A stretch of DNA of 64,000 nucleotides, taken from the NCBI GenBank assembly GCA_900315605.1, contig OMZU01000001.1, positions 39,440-103,439 on the forward strand, written 5' to 3'. Shown here in pieces: positions 17,601 to 25,918 of this stretch. Both the position numbers and the translations under genes were made by a program. A model generated the notes under the pieces. It ran no database searches, was not told where the DNA came from, and saw only the letters and a program-made list of their open reading frames with translations. Positions within the stretch are counted from its first letter, which is position 1. Every line of letters begins with the position of its first letter. This stretch comes from an uncultured Eubacteriales bacterium. Its GTDB lineage: Bacteria; Bacillota; Clostridia; Oscillospirales; Acutalibacteraceae.

Positions 17601-18710
17601 TTCAGACCAAGCAAATGCGTAAGGTCCGATACGCTTTATACCGTTGGGAATGATCGAAGACTTGCACCCGGTAACTAAAATGTCTGTTGCGGTCTCAATA
17701 ACAGCGTTGCAGTTGTTTCGGCTGTCATAGACCGGATTATTCGGGCTGACTGTGATTGCTTCAACATCGGTGCAACCTGCAAAAGCACCATCTTCAATCA
17801 GTGTTACACTGTCTGGGATGGTAATGCTTTTTAACCTATAACAATACAAAAACGCACTTCTGCCAATAGTTTTTAATCCATTTGGAAATGTGATCTCTTC
17901 AAGATTATAACAACCGTAAAAAGCATCGTAGTCTATTTTATTTAAGCTGTCAGGCAAGTTTATCGCGCTTAGAGAACTGCATTCTGAAAATGCACAGCCG
18001 CATATTTCAATCAAACTATCAGGCAGGCTTATTTCTGTCAGATTTCTGCAATCACGAAATGCGTATGCAGCAATGCCGGTTGTTCCGTCCTTGATTTGAA
18101 TATAAGTATTCTCCGGCATTTCTCCCTTGTATTTATAGACGCATTTGCCAATATAAACAACGCCGTCCGGCTGGTTCTTATACCATGCCGTTGAGCCAAA
18201 TGCTTCATATCCAATGCTTGTTAAGCTGTCAGGAATGGATATATCCGTAAGGGATGTACAGTTATTAAAGGCATAACTGTCAATATAGGTCACGCTGTCC
18301 GGAATACTTACGCCGGTAATATGACTACAATTGGAAAACGCACACCAACCTATACCGGTCACTCCTTCATTAATTACAAGCTTTGTTATATTGATCCCGT
18401 AATGATCTTCCAGCTCATAAAAGTATTTTATACCGTCACCTGTATCCTTATAAACTGCCTCGCCGTCTCCGCTGATCGTCAGCGTGCCGTTTTCGTCAAG
18501 CACCCAGGTGCAGTCGCCGGTCACACCGCTTGCGGGCGTTGCTCCCACGCTCCCGACTTTTTCGGCGGACGCTTCCGCGCCTGCCCCTTCTCCTGCTTCG
18601 GCGGCTGACGTTTCAGCCGCACTTACAGCCACAGGCGTTGCCGTGAACGCACTTATTGTCAGCATAGCCGACAGGATCACTGCTGTTAGTCTCTTGGATT
18701 TTGATTTCAT
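14688..18710 (-). CDS. Giant BspA-type leucine-rich-repeat protein with C-terminal dockerin
   Basis: A 1340-residue secreted protein. A signal peptide (1-31, ending AVSA) and a Glu/Ala-rich linker lead to three blocks, each opened by a GDC-W-LD-GTLTISG module (near residues 59, 581 and 796). The blocks contain dozens of ~23-residue LRR_5/BspA units (for example ITIPDSVTSIGDRAFGYC). A type I dockerin covers about 1275-1340 with two Ca loops (DVNMDNEVDILD and DTNGDGSVNILD). BspA-type LRRs mediate adhesion and protein contact, and the dockerin would dock the protein on a cohesin scaffold. The start follows AGGAGG. The MITE-like element lies in its predicted leader. The ligand is unknown. Confidence 0.93.
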   Translation of the reverse strand: MKSKSKRLTAVILSAMLTISAFTATPVAVSAAETSAAEAGEGAGAEASAEKVGSVGATPASGVTGDCTWVLDENGTLTISGDGEAVYKDTGDGIKYFYELEDHYGINITKLVINEGVTGIGWCAFSNCSHITGVSIPDSVTYIDSYAFNNCTSLTDISIPDSLTSIGYEAFGSTAWYKNQPDGVVYIGKCVYKYKGEMPENTYIQIKDGTTGIAAYAFRDCRNLTEISLPDSLIEICGCAFSECSSLSAINLPDSLNKIDYDAFYGCYNLEEITFPNGLKTIGRSAFLYCYRLKSITIPDSVTLIEDGAFAGCTDVEAITVSPNNPVYDSRNNCNAVIETATDILVTGCKSSIIPNGIKRIGPYAFAWSEITEMTIPNTVTSIGDNAFTACYDLSSLTIPDSVTVIEEDAFFYCSGLKELVIPDSVTSIGDRAFGYCRDLKKATISKNLESISDEAFYYCECLTDVTIPYGVTKIGYKAFSETALNSIVLPDSMTRIESAAFLGTQLIEATIPASVKNIGERAFGYYKNTDYGYAFDYGSYKKYDCLLIYGYQYSAAQKYAEENGFSFIDLESEDEFEAIGKTGDCTWTLDKEGTLTISGNGYMTDYDLESNNNYNPWRFFDIKKVIIKEGVRNVGDYAFFYCESLTSVTVPESVNRIGKYAFYHCSSLSEIILPEKADMIGIFAFCECPKITEITIPYGISTIQYGVFHECSALTEITIPDSVSKIDSHAFFDCGELDKIIISDSVTEIEDDAFFRNSNLTIYGYKNSAAFRYAIKNNIPFVDLDDIYLDKGTTGDCKWTLDNEGTLTISGIGKMDDYTNSYDHNPWVDSDVKSVVIKDGVTNIGNYAFYYCVNLESITIPNSVKSIGENAFFNCSLLSDINIPESVKSIGKCAFYNCSSLKKITLPKGITAIADRSFYNCRSLSEINIPDGVKEIGEFAFNRCSQLDDISLPDSLNVIGRDAFYSCSKLTNVDIPDGVTKIGSSAFIYCYELTSVSIPNSVTDIGYCAFKNCKKLAEIIIPDSVISIGTEAFDNTIWYNSLPDGMLYLGKVAYKYIGECPSYVEIKDGTVNIAENAFSECQSLTGVTIPDTVARIEKNAFYSCTKLKEVSIPDSVTYLSGFSGCTNLSEITIPNSVTEIGVEAFLNCTNITEITFPDSITEIGREAFYGCNGLTEIKLPKELKAIRPSTFENCENLSRVTIPYGVTSIEEGAFYCCPKLLEIKIPDSVITFKNYCLGYCEDYNHERIKTSLTIYGNRDTDVQRFAGDNGFDFRYIGDVNMDNEVDILDCTAIQYYLAKLSEFDENQLKVADTNGDGSVNILDVTLLQKYIARFDVNLG

Positions 18711-18877
18711 TCTGAAAAACCTCCTTTTGCTTGATTAACTTGATTAAAATTAAAATAAGGAATCCCCGATTGATTCGCGCCGTAAGGCTGTTCATACATA
18801 TCGCCGCTGGATAATCTGTCAGCATGATTTGTACAAACCGAATAATCAGTGATTCCTTTTATCCCCAAATATTTAAA

Positions 18878-18915
18878 GGGCACCTCTGAACAACTGTGAA
18901 TTTTTAGAGGTACCC
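18878..18915. repeat. Hairpin abutting the MITE-like element
   Basis: GGG-CACCTCT pairs with AGAGGT-ACCC around a short loop; the right arm ends exactly where the 168-bp element begins. GGGCACCT also opens hairpins at 52521 and 59307, so it may belong to the same repeat family. The remainder of the 18711-18877 leader shows no clear signal. Confidence 0.6.
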
Positions 18916-19083
18916 TTAAGGCAACACCGCATAAATCTGGTGCGCGGATTGCGTAGTCAGATTTTTCGTCAGAATGTACAAATAATCAGTGTGAATACTG
19001 ACGTATGGATACTGATTTTTGGGCAGTCTGACGGAATAATATGCAAGCAATCCGCGCACCAGAATTATGCGGTATTGCCTTAA
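18916..19083. repeat. 168-bp palindromic MITE-like element
   Basis: The 37-bp terminal inverted repeats begin TTAAGGCAACACCGC and TTAAGGCAATACCGC and differ at 2 positions. Inward from them the match continues imperfectly (CGTCAGA, AATCAGT, TACTGACG), so the whole element can fold into one hairpin. It encodes nothing. The outer 12-13 bases recur at 56226-56260 and 59341-59352. No clear target-site duplication is visible outside the TTAA ends. Confidence 0.85.
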
Positions 19084-19090
19084 CAATTAC

Positions 19091-19119
19091 ATCATATCAC
19101 TTTTTTTGAGGTTTTGCAA
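19091..19119 (-). promoter_or_regulatory. Predicted promoter of the LRR-dockerin gene
   Basis: Minus strand TTGCAA (19114-19119), 17 bp, TATGAT (19091-19096). The predicted start, ~19084, coincides with the edge of the MITE-like element, which would then form the first ~168 nt of a ~370-nt leader. Confidence 0.55.
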
Positions 19120-19176
19120 ACCAAAAACAACCAAACATTTTTATTGATATCCTACAAAAAATCCGAATAAAAATTC

Positions 19177-19217
19177 ATCCCTCCTGATTTCACAGCGAAA
19201 CCGGGAGGGATTTTTTG
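19177..19217 (-). terminator. Terminator after the papain-like protease gene
   Basis: ATCCCTCC / GGAGGGAT stem with T-rich flanks; almost identical to the one at 14608-14650. Confidence 0.75.
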
Positions 19218-19253
19218 GTTATTTTTGATTTTTTTAGAAAGCTTAACAGCTTA

Positions 19254-20879
19254 TTAGATCAAGCCTACAAGTATTTTCTGGATAGTTGTTGCGTCGTTAA
19301 TGTCAATGTATCCGTCGTTGTCAATGTCTGCAACCGCCAGAGCCTCGTCTGACAGGGTTTCAAGCTCCGCAAGATAGAATTGCAGAAGCGTTGCGTCGTT
19401 GATCGTCAGTTCTCCGTCAAGGTCGATGTCGCCCATTATGGGTTCGGGAGCATTTTTGTTTACGACCGCCTTGATCGCAAAGGTTCCGCCGAGCTGGTCG
19501 TTATTTACATCGCTGTACCAGTCGAGCAGGTCGCTCATTGTGTTGTCGTAATAAATGTAGGATTCACCGTAGCGGCTGTCGTTGAGGAAAACATATTTTC
19601 CCGAGGCGGTGAGCCACTCGCCGACTCCGATAGAGCTGTAATTTCCGGACTGCTGTGAAACCTCGGAGGAGTCTATTCTTACAGAGATCGAGCCCTTGCC
19701 GGCAGGAAGCTTTTCGTCCTCGATGTCGGCGCAAATATAACCCATGTAGTCAATCGTGCCGGTGTAAAGCCGCTGCCAGGTCGATTCGTCGGTGTCGGGC
19801 GCGTTGTTTTTGTCGGGAATATAATAAATCGTATAGGTTCCGCCGAGACACTCTGATTTGAAAATAACCTTGTCAATCGTTCTGAAATCCTCTTCAAAAT
19901 CAAAGCGATTCAAATATGTAACGTCGTCCTGCTTTACGTAGCTGAATTCATAGGTTGAGCCGTAGATTTCGTTTTGCAAAAGCTTAACATTTTCGTTGAT
20001 CGGCATAACGCTCTTGATCGCAAACGAAGGCTTGTATTTTGTTCCCAAAAGATACTTGTCCTCGTAGGAGATCCAAAGATAACCGCTGCCTGCGCTTGTG
20101 CCCCAGCTGTTTTTTATGAGCCACGCACCGGGATTTGTTGGTCTTGGGCTGCTTTTAAAGTTTTCGACCGAATAGTTATCGTCCCAGCCGATGATCTGAA
20201 CGGCATGTCCGGAAAATGTGCCTGAAAAATCCGGGTTCATATAATACGCGCCGTTATTAGCATTGAGGCAGTACTTTGCAAATCCAAACGCGCTGTCTAC
20301 CGAACCGTTTTCATATATCGCGCGCTTGATGCTTTGGGGATCTGATCCGCTGAATTGTTCGGCGGCAATAACGCCGTAGCGCGGAGCAAAGCCTGTGAAT
20401 GAATCGCTTGAAGTCATTTCGTACAGGTCAAGATTTCCGGCGTCCTCTAATAGGATACCGCCCTGCCAAGAGAGAAGATAGCCCAAGCCTGTGTTTTGAT
20501 ATCCGTCCTCAAAAATGGTTCTTTGCCAGCCTTTGTCGTTAGAATGCTTTGTCGCCCAGCCGTTAAGGTGGGTCTCGGACATATCAACGTTGGTGTAGCC
20601 CTCCTTGAGCAGCTTGGTTTCAAGCGTGCTCAGCGTTGCGTATGCCCAGCAATCACTGTATTCCTGGGATTTTATCCCGGTGACATAGCCAAGATCAAGC
20701 GAGCTGTAGCTTTGAGGCAGCTCGATGGGATCCTCTTGATCGGCAACCGAAGCTGTTTGAGCCGCTCCTGCGCCGAATTCCTTGATTTCTGCTGCGTTTG
20801 CCGCGACCGCAGACGCGGATAGCATGAGAGAAAGTGCCGAACCAACGGCGATAGTTCTTTTTAGTAGCGTTAATTTCAT
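19254..20879 (-). CDS. Secreted papain-like (C1) cysteine peptidase with dockerin
   Basis: 541 residues. The signal peptide is 1-29. The peptidase C1 domain covers about 55-285 with oxyanion Q72 and nucleophile C77 (SQEYSDCWAYA), H225 (SGHAVQIIGWD) and N257 (IKNSWG). A beta-rich lectin-like region follows to about 475. The C-terminus is a type I dockerin (DIDLDGELTINDAT and DIDNDGYIDINDAT loops). It probably cleaves proteins outside the cell while attached to a cohesin-bearing scaffold. It has its own promoter and a GAGG ribosome site. It is next to, but transcribed separately from, the LRR-dockerin gene. Confidence 0.93.
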   Translation of the reverse strand: MKLTLLKRTIAVGSALSLMLSASAVAANAAEIKEFGAGAAQTASVADQEDPIELPQSYSSLDLGYVTGIKSQEYSDCWAYATLSTLETKLLKEGYTNVDMSETHLNGWATKHSNDKGWQRTIFEDGYQNTGLGYLLSWQGGILLEDAGNLDLYEMTSSDSFTGFAPRYGVIAAEQFSGSDPQSIKRAIYENGSVDSAFGFAKYCLNANNGAYYMNPDFSGTFSGHAVQIIGWDDNYSVENFKSSPRPTNPGAWLIKNSWGTSAGSGYLWISYEDKYLLGTKYKPSFAIKSVMPINENVKLLQNEIYGSTYEFSYVKQDDVTYLNRFDFEEDFRTIDKVIFKSECLGGTYTIYYIPDKNNAPDTDESTWQRLYTGTIDYMGYICADIEDEKLPAGKGSISVRIDSSEVSQQSGNYSSIGVGEWLTASGKYVFLNDSRYGESYIYYDNTMSDLLDWYSDVNNDQLGGTFAIKAVVNKNAPEPIMGDIDLDGELTINDATLLQFYLAELETLSDEALAVADIDNDGYIDINDATTIQKILVGLI

Positions 20880-20932
20880 AACATAACCTCATTAATAAAA
20901 ATTTTTATATATGGCTATATAAATTTATAATT

Positions 20933-20961
20933 ATTATAGCCTGTTTTTTTTGCGTTGTAAA
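20933..20961 (-). promoter_or_regulatory. Promoter of the papain-like protease gene
   Basis: Minus strand TTTACA (20956-20961), 17 bp, TATAAT (20933-20938). Confidence 0.75.
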
Positions 20962-21017
20962 GAATATAATCAAACAAAAAACAAATGCTAATAAAAATCT
21001 TGCAAAGAGGTGTTGCT

Positions 21018-21893
21018 ATGCAGGTCAGAACCGACCTTGCCGTTGAAGCAAGGGAGCTTGCCGGCGAGCGCGTCGGAGGAATGGATTATAAGGTCTACCG
21101 CGAAAACGGGCTTGAGATCTCGCGCCTGACCGTTAAGGACAACAGAGCGCGACAGGCGTTGGGCAAGGACTTGGGCACATACGTCACAATTGAGCTGCCC
21201 TCGCTGACCGACAATTTCAGCGACACGGACGAAAGACTCAAAACGATCGGCGAGGAGATCCGACGGCTTTTGCCCGTCAACGGACTTTTGCTTGTGGCAG
21301 GGCTTGGAAATATGGAGATCACCCCCGATTCGCTCGGTCCCAAAACCAGCCTGAGGGTGCTTGCAACGCGCCATATCACCGGAGAGCTAGCACGTTCGAC
21401 CGGGCTGGAGGGGCTCAGACCTGTGGCGGTCATGCAGACCGGCGTTACGGGTCAAACAGGGATCGAAACCGGCGAATATATCCTAAGCGTGGTAAAGCGG
21501 ATCAAGCCAAACGCAGTCATCGCGGTCGACGCGCTTGCTTCAAGGCGGCTGGAAAGGCTGGGCTGCACCCTGCAAATCAGCGACGCCGGGATCTCGCCTG
21601 GAGCAGGAGTGGGCAACCACCGAACAAGAATAAACAAAGACACGATCGGCGTGCCGGTGATCTCGATAGGCGTGCCTACGGTCGTTGATCTGCGCACTTT
21701 GGCAACAGATCTGCTCGAAAGCGAGCCGGACAGACAAACGCTGGATTCACTTGCGCCGCAGGGCAGACAAATGGTGATAATTCCGCGCGAGATCGATCTT
21801 TTGACCGAACGCGCCTCGCGGCTTATCGGGCTTGCGCTCAACGCCGCAATGCAAAGCGACTTTGAGCTAAAGGATTTGGTAACGCTGATGTAG
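21018..21893 (+). CDS. gpr: Germination protease GPR
   Basis: GPR degrades small acid-soluble spore proteins during germination, so its presence marks a spore former. It has 291 residues. The N-terminal MQVRTDLAVEARELA carries the SASP-like self-cleavage region of the zymogen. The core has the family segments LLVAGLGN, TPDSLGPKT, RHITGE and DALASR. The frame is open from 20985, but ATG 21018 has the AAGAGGTG site and the conserved start. spoIIP follows after 51 bp in the order usual for Clostridia. I could not identify a sigma-F/G promoter with confidence. Confidence 0.95.
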   Translation: MQVRTDLAVEARELAGERVGGMDYKVYRENGLEISRLTVKDNRARQALGKDLGTYVTIELPSLTDNFSDTDERLKTIGEEIRRLLPVNGLLLVAGLGNMEITPDSLGPKTSLRVLATRHITGELARSTGLEGLRPVAVMQTGVTGQTGIETGEYILSVVKRIKPNAVIAVDALASRRLERLGCTLQISDAGISPGAGVGNHRTRINKDTIGVPVISIGVPTVVDLRTLATDLLESEPDRQTLDSLAPQGRQMVIIPREIDLLTERASRLIGLALNAAMQSDFELKDLVTLM

Positions 21894-21944
21894 GGGGAAT
21901 TTTTTGCGCTCAAGCGGCATATGCTTTACAAAGCAGGTGATTTT

Positions 21945-23045
21945 TTGAAAGCCAAAGGAAAAGCCCTGAAAATCCTCAAAACCACATTTGCCTCCGCGCT
22001 TTTGCTTGCCGCCGTCGCAAGCGTTGCTCACAGGCTGCCGGAGTGCTTTAGCTCTCACGACCCTGCCGCCCTTGCTGCGGCGGCGTTTATGCTGACCGAC
22101 GGAAAGTACAGGCTGACAACAGGAGAAGAAGCAACCACCGAAGCGGAGCAACAGCCGACCGGCTCTCAGCCTCAGACAAGGACAATAAAAGAATATACTG
22201 CCAAGCCAAAGCCAAAAAGCAAAATCGGATATTACGACACCTTTGCAAATCACGAGGGCGAAGAAAAATATGATATTATCTCAAAAACCGTTGGAGCCGA
22301 CGGCACCGCAGTCGATAGCTGCTATGTAAAAAACAAAACCGGGCTGGACTTTGATTTTGAAGAAATACTTAACAGACCGCTGACCTTTGCGACCGAAAAA
22401 AACTCCGGGTCGCCCGAGGTCTTGATTTATCACACCCACACAGGAGAAGCGTATCTTGACGAAAGCGTTGATTATTATTACGAAAGCTACTACTCCCGAA
22501 CGCAGAACGAGGATTACAATGTTGTTGCGGTCGGCGAGGTCATCACGCGCGAGCTGAACCAAAGGGGGATCAATACCTATCACGAAAAGGCTGTGCACGA
22601 CTCTACCTACAACGGCTCATACGACAGAAGCACACAGACGGTCGAAGCCGATATGAAGGAATTTGGCAGCGTCAAGGTCGTGCTGGACATACACCGCGAC
22701 GCGATAGGAAGCGACGCGGCAAAGGTAAAGCCGGTTTTTGAATACAACGGTCAGCAGGGCGCGCAGATCATGATACTTTCGGGCTGCGACTACTACGGAG
22801 AAATGGACTTTGACAACTGGCAGAACAATCTGAGCTTTGCGTTGAAGCTTCAAAACACAGCAGAAAAGCTTTATCCCGGAATGACGCGCCCCATGAGCTT
22901 TGACTTTTTTGTTTATAACGAGCTGATTTGCGACGGCTCGCTTTTGATCGAGGTGGGCTCGGACGCAAATTCGATTGAAGAGGTCGAATACACCGCAGGG
23001 CTTTTGGCGGACGTTATAGCAAATGTGCTGACGGACAATGGATGA
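21945..23045 (+). CDS. spoIIP: Stage II sporulation protein P
   Basis: SpoIIP is a membrane-anchored amidase/endopeptidase that, with SpoIID and SpoIIM, thins septal peptidoglycan and drives engulfment. About 366 residues: N-terminal membrane helix, Thr/Glu/Gln-rich linker, and the catalytic domain with IYHTHTGEAY, LDIHRDA and LLIEVGSDANS. TTG 21945 sits 7 nt after AGGTGA and is preferred; an in-frame ATG at 21921 has no close ribosome site. It is downstream of gpr, consistent with sporulation expression. Confidence 0.93.
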   Translation: MKAKGKALKILKTTFASALLLAAVASVAHRLPECFSSHDPAALAAAAFMLTDGKYRLTTGEEATTEAEQQPTGSQPQTRTIKEYTAKPKPKSKIGYYDTFANHEGEEKYDIISKTVGADGTAVDSCYVKNKTGLDFDFEEILNRPLTFATEKNSGSPEVLIYHTHTGEAYLDESVDYYYESYYSRTQNEDYNVVAVGEVITRELNQRGINTYHEKAVHDSTYNGSYDRSTQTVEADMKEFGSVKVVLDIHRDAIGSDAAKVKPVFEYNGQQGAQIMILSGCDYYGEMDFDNWQNNLSFALKLQNTAEKLYPGMTRPMSFDFFVYNELICDGSLLIEVGSDANSIEEVEYTAGLLADVIANVLTDNG

Positions 23046-23050
23046 TTTCA

Positions 23051-23350
23051 GTGTGGAGTTTGAAGTGTGGAGTTTGGAGTTTCGGTCGGGTAGAAAACCT
23101 GTGCTTAAAAAACACCTTTGTTCCCGACTGTATTAATAATGATATAGTTTTATAAATACAGTAGGGTCGCACCCACGTGTGAGACCTACCTATAAAGCCA
23201 TTGCTTCCGAGGGCGCACACACGGGTGCGCCCCTACGACATAAAAAGGGAATTTATTTCCAAATAAATATAAATACAGTCGGGAATAAACTTATTTTTAT
23301 AATAAATTCTATCTTCACGACAATAATTGTCCATTGTCAATTGTCCGTTG
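23051..23350. repeat. Composite palindromic repeat (copy 1)
   Basis: It fills most of the 371-bp gap between spoIIP and the next gene. Left part: repeated GTGTGGAGTTTG words, then an AGTCGGG-type arm. Centre: GGGCGCACCC hairpin at about 23160-23237. Right part: AATACAGTCGGGAATAAA arm, then repeated TTGTCAATTGTCC words. Left and right arms are inverted relatives. Bases 23051-23213 match the reverse complement of 49212-49378. Confidence 0.75.
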
Positions 23351-23357
23351 TCAATTA

Positions 23358-23403
23358 AAAAGCCGCCGATCATCTCACGTTGCGTGAAACGATCGGCGGT
23401 TTA
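23358..23403. terminator. Bidirectional terminator between convergent genes
   Basis: CCGCCGATC / GATCGGCGG stem with A and T tracts on both sides, serving spoIIP and the dockerin gene at 23417. Confidence 0.85.
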
Positions 23404-23416
23404 TAATAATTATTGT

Positions 23417-25747
23417 TTAGATTGAGTATGTGTCAACAAATGGGTTTACGTCGCTGTACTGTGCAAGATATTTCTGGATCTCGGTAGCGTCGTTGATGCT
23501 CAGCTCACCGTTGTTGATCATAGCAGCCTTCATGTATTTTCCTTCAAGAGTTTTAAGCTCTGCAAGGTGAAGCTGGATCAGCGTTACGTCGGTGATGTCA
23601 ACCACGCCGTCGCGGTTTGCGTCGCCTAGCTTGTATACGTCAGCCTTGCCGGTGTAGTCGGAACTGTCATGAAGCTTGATATACATAGATTCTGCCGGTA
23701 TTTCACTTGACATAGTCGGTACATATCTAAAAATCTTTTCTGAATCAGCGGGGGTTCCGGTAAGTTCAGCTGTTACTTTTCTTGCATCGTTCTTATTATT
23801 TTCGAACACATCAAATTCATGGTTGCCCTTTTTTTCTGTTATTATGTTTTCATTACCAACCATAAAACGAGCCGTACTTGCATTTCTGTTATTTGATGTC
23901 AGCAAAGTGCAATTTGTGTCGATTCCGGCACTTTTAAGTTCTTCCTTAAGTGTGCTTTCCGTCATTTGACTACGGAATGTCTCTTCTTCACTAAGAGTCC
24001 AGTTGCGAACGCTTAATGTATCAGCATCCATTAATGTACCTCCCGGATTTGTGAAAGCTTTGAGTTCGTATTTATCCATAGAACCATCAATAGAGTGAAA
24101 ACTTACCTTTGAGTTAAGTGCGTAACAATATGGATAATACTCCGGATCGTCATCAACCATATAATCAGCCTTTTGTGCCAAAACTTTGGTTAAAAGGATC
24201 TCGGTTTCCTTGAATCCCCAAACTTCTACGCCTCTGTTCAAATCAGCTCTGCGCCAGAATATACTGTTTTTATGCATTTCAGGTACAGAAACATAATATC
24301 CGGATTCCTCTGTATCACAAATGTGATTACGAGCATTTATTCCCGAAATCATAAGCGACTTGATTGCTGTACCGTCGTTCATCTCGTCTTTTGTATAGTA
24401 CAAATACAGGAAGTCACCGCCTGCACCTTGGTTCAAGTCTCCGCTGCAACCTTCATGTTCGCACTCGTAATAGTTGCGGTTGGCATTGTACCATGTTTTT
24501 GGTCTGTAGTTATTCTGAATTACCACGTCTTTGATTGCTTTATTATAATCAGTGGTAGTTTTTACGCCGAGGTAAATAAAATAACCACTAGCATTCCTAT
24601 TTAAATCATATCCAATTACGGTATACCCCTGATCAGTGAGGATTTTTCTGGCTTTTTCACTGCTGTCCTTGTTTCCGGCTATTTTGATATCAGAAATATA
24701 TTCACCGTTGTACTTCTCATTCGGGTTTACAGTAAGATGCTGATAAGCTGCAATTTCAGACGGATCCTTGCCTGCCGGACGGTTAGTTTGAAGTTCTGTT
24801 GCAGCAGCCTGATATCGTTTAAGATGTGTTTTGAGAAGGGAGTTGTTCGGATTTTTATATGACCGATATAGCATATGAATCATAGCCATAGTTTCAGTCA
24901 TATCACTCAAAAGAGTTTCACGGAAGAACACACGCGGATAATAAGCCTGCGAGTCAAAGTTATAAGCCATTGTGCAGTAATTATCAAAAACATCAAGCGG
25001 ATTTTCTTCATCTATAAATGCGCTTGTAACCAGCTGAAAGTTTTGAAGAAGCCTTTCACGTGCAGAAGAGTATTCGTAATAATCAGTATGATTGTTTGCG
25101 CAGCCCGTAATAATAATATTCGTCAGCGTATCACAGTATTCGCAAATTTCCTCTGGACTTGCGTTGTCAATATCAAGCCATTTTTTTGGCTTAATGTGGT
25201 TCTTAACCATATCTTCCGGCAACGGTTCGCCGACAATGGCAACCTCAGTGGCATACTCAGCCTTAGCAGTTTTATACAAGTCCTGCATATCCTGCAAAGC
25301 CAGATTCATATTGTCAACTTTTTCTTTGAAGATTCTGAGAACCTGCTTATTTTCATTTTGATAAAGTTTCTTTTCAATACGCAAAAGTGATTTGGTATGC
25401 TCGTCAAGTGTTTTCTGAACCTGATCGATTTTAAACTCGATTTCATTAAAGCGGCGCATAATTGCCGCATGTTGTGATTCAATAACACCTGTCATTTCCA
25501 AAATGGAATAACCAACCTTTAGTACAGACACGCCGGCACCGCCGTAGTAGAGAATTTTTCCGAAAGTACTGTCCAAACCTCTGGTGTACTTTTGGATTTC
25601 AAGAAGAGTATCCTTATTAAAGGTCACCTCTCCTACACTCGATTCTTCAACGTCCGCAGCGAAAACGTTTGTTGAGCCTACCGCTGCTACCGACGACATT
25701 ATCGTGAGGGTCAAAATCAATGCGATTATTCTTCTTAGCTTTTTCAT
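23417..25747 (-). CDS. Secreted dockerin protein of unknown function, possibly membrane-active
   Basis: 776 residues. The signal peptide is 1-30. The N-terminal half is helical: a hydrophobic glycine-containing helix at about 65-90 (GGAGVSVLKVGYSILEMTG), then coiled coil (IEFKIDQVQKTLDEHTKS). The middle has three copies of a motif like DLNxxAxGxFIYLxxxxxxDYxxAI (about 386-420, 443-475, 505-515), which resembles the beta-prism fold of MABP-type domains. A type I dockerin lies near 705-770; its second Ca loop (MINNGELSINDAT) has lost the first Asp. Helical hydrophobic head plus beta-prism suggests a membrane-binding or pore-forming protein, but I know no close homologue. Strong promoter upstream. 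Confidence 0.8.
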   Translation of the reverse strand: MKKLRRIIALILTLTIMSSVAAVGSTNVFAADVEESSVGEVTFNKDTLLEIQKYTRGLDSTFGKILYYGGAGVSVLKVGYSILEMTGVIESQHAAIMRRFNEIEFKIDQVQKTLDEHTKSLLRIEKKLYQNENKQVLRIFKEKVDNMNLALQDMQDLYKTAKAEYATEVAIVGEPLPEDMVKNHIKPKKWLDIDNASPEEICEYCDTLTNIIITGCANNHTDYYEYSSARERLLQNFQLVTSAFIDEENPLDVFDNYCTMAYNFDSQAYYPRVFFRETLLSDMTETMAMIHMLYRSYKNPNNSLLKTHLKRYQAAATELQTNRPAGKDPSEIAAYQHLTVNPNEKYNGEYISDIKIAGNKDSSEKARKILTDQGYTVIGYDLNRNASGYFIYLGVKTTTDYNKAIKDVVIQNNYRPKTWYNANRNYYECEHEGCSGDLNQGAGGDFLYLYYTKDEMNDGTAIKSLMISGINARNHICDTEESGYYVSVPEMHKNSIFWRRADLNRGVEVWGFKETEILLTKVLAQKADYMVDDDPEYYPYCYALNSKVSFHSIDGSMDKYELKAFTNPGGTLMDADTLSVRNWTLSEEETFRSQMTESTLKEELKSAGIDTNCTLLTSNNRNASTARFMVGNENIITEKKGNHEFDVFENNKNDARKVTAELTGTPADSEKIFRYVPTMSSEIPAESMYIKLHDSSDYTGKADVYKLGDANRDGVVDITDVTLIQLHLAELKTLEGKYMKAAMINNGELSINDATEIQKYLAQYSDVNPFVDTYSI

Positions 25748-25889
25748 GGTCCTTAATCCTTTCTTTTCTTAACAGGCTTAGTTTTTGTTTTGTTGTGATT
25801 GATTGATTTGTTTGATTGTTGCTGTTTAAGATTTTTTCAAATCTTCCTTGATTTGAATTTGTTTTTCTCTCTCGTGAGCTTACAAGCGC

Positions 25890-25918
25890 ATTATACACTA
25901 TGCACAAATTATAGTCAA
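25890..25918 (-). promoter_or_regulatory. Promoter of the dockerin gene at 23417-25747
   Basis: Minus strand TTGACT (25913-25918), 17 bp, TATAAT (25890-25895); leader of ~135 nt. Confidence 0.85.
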
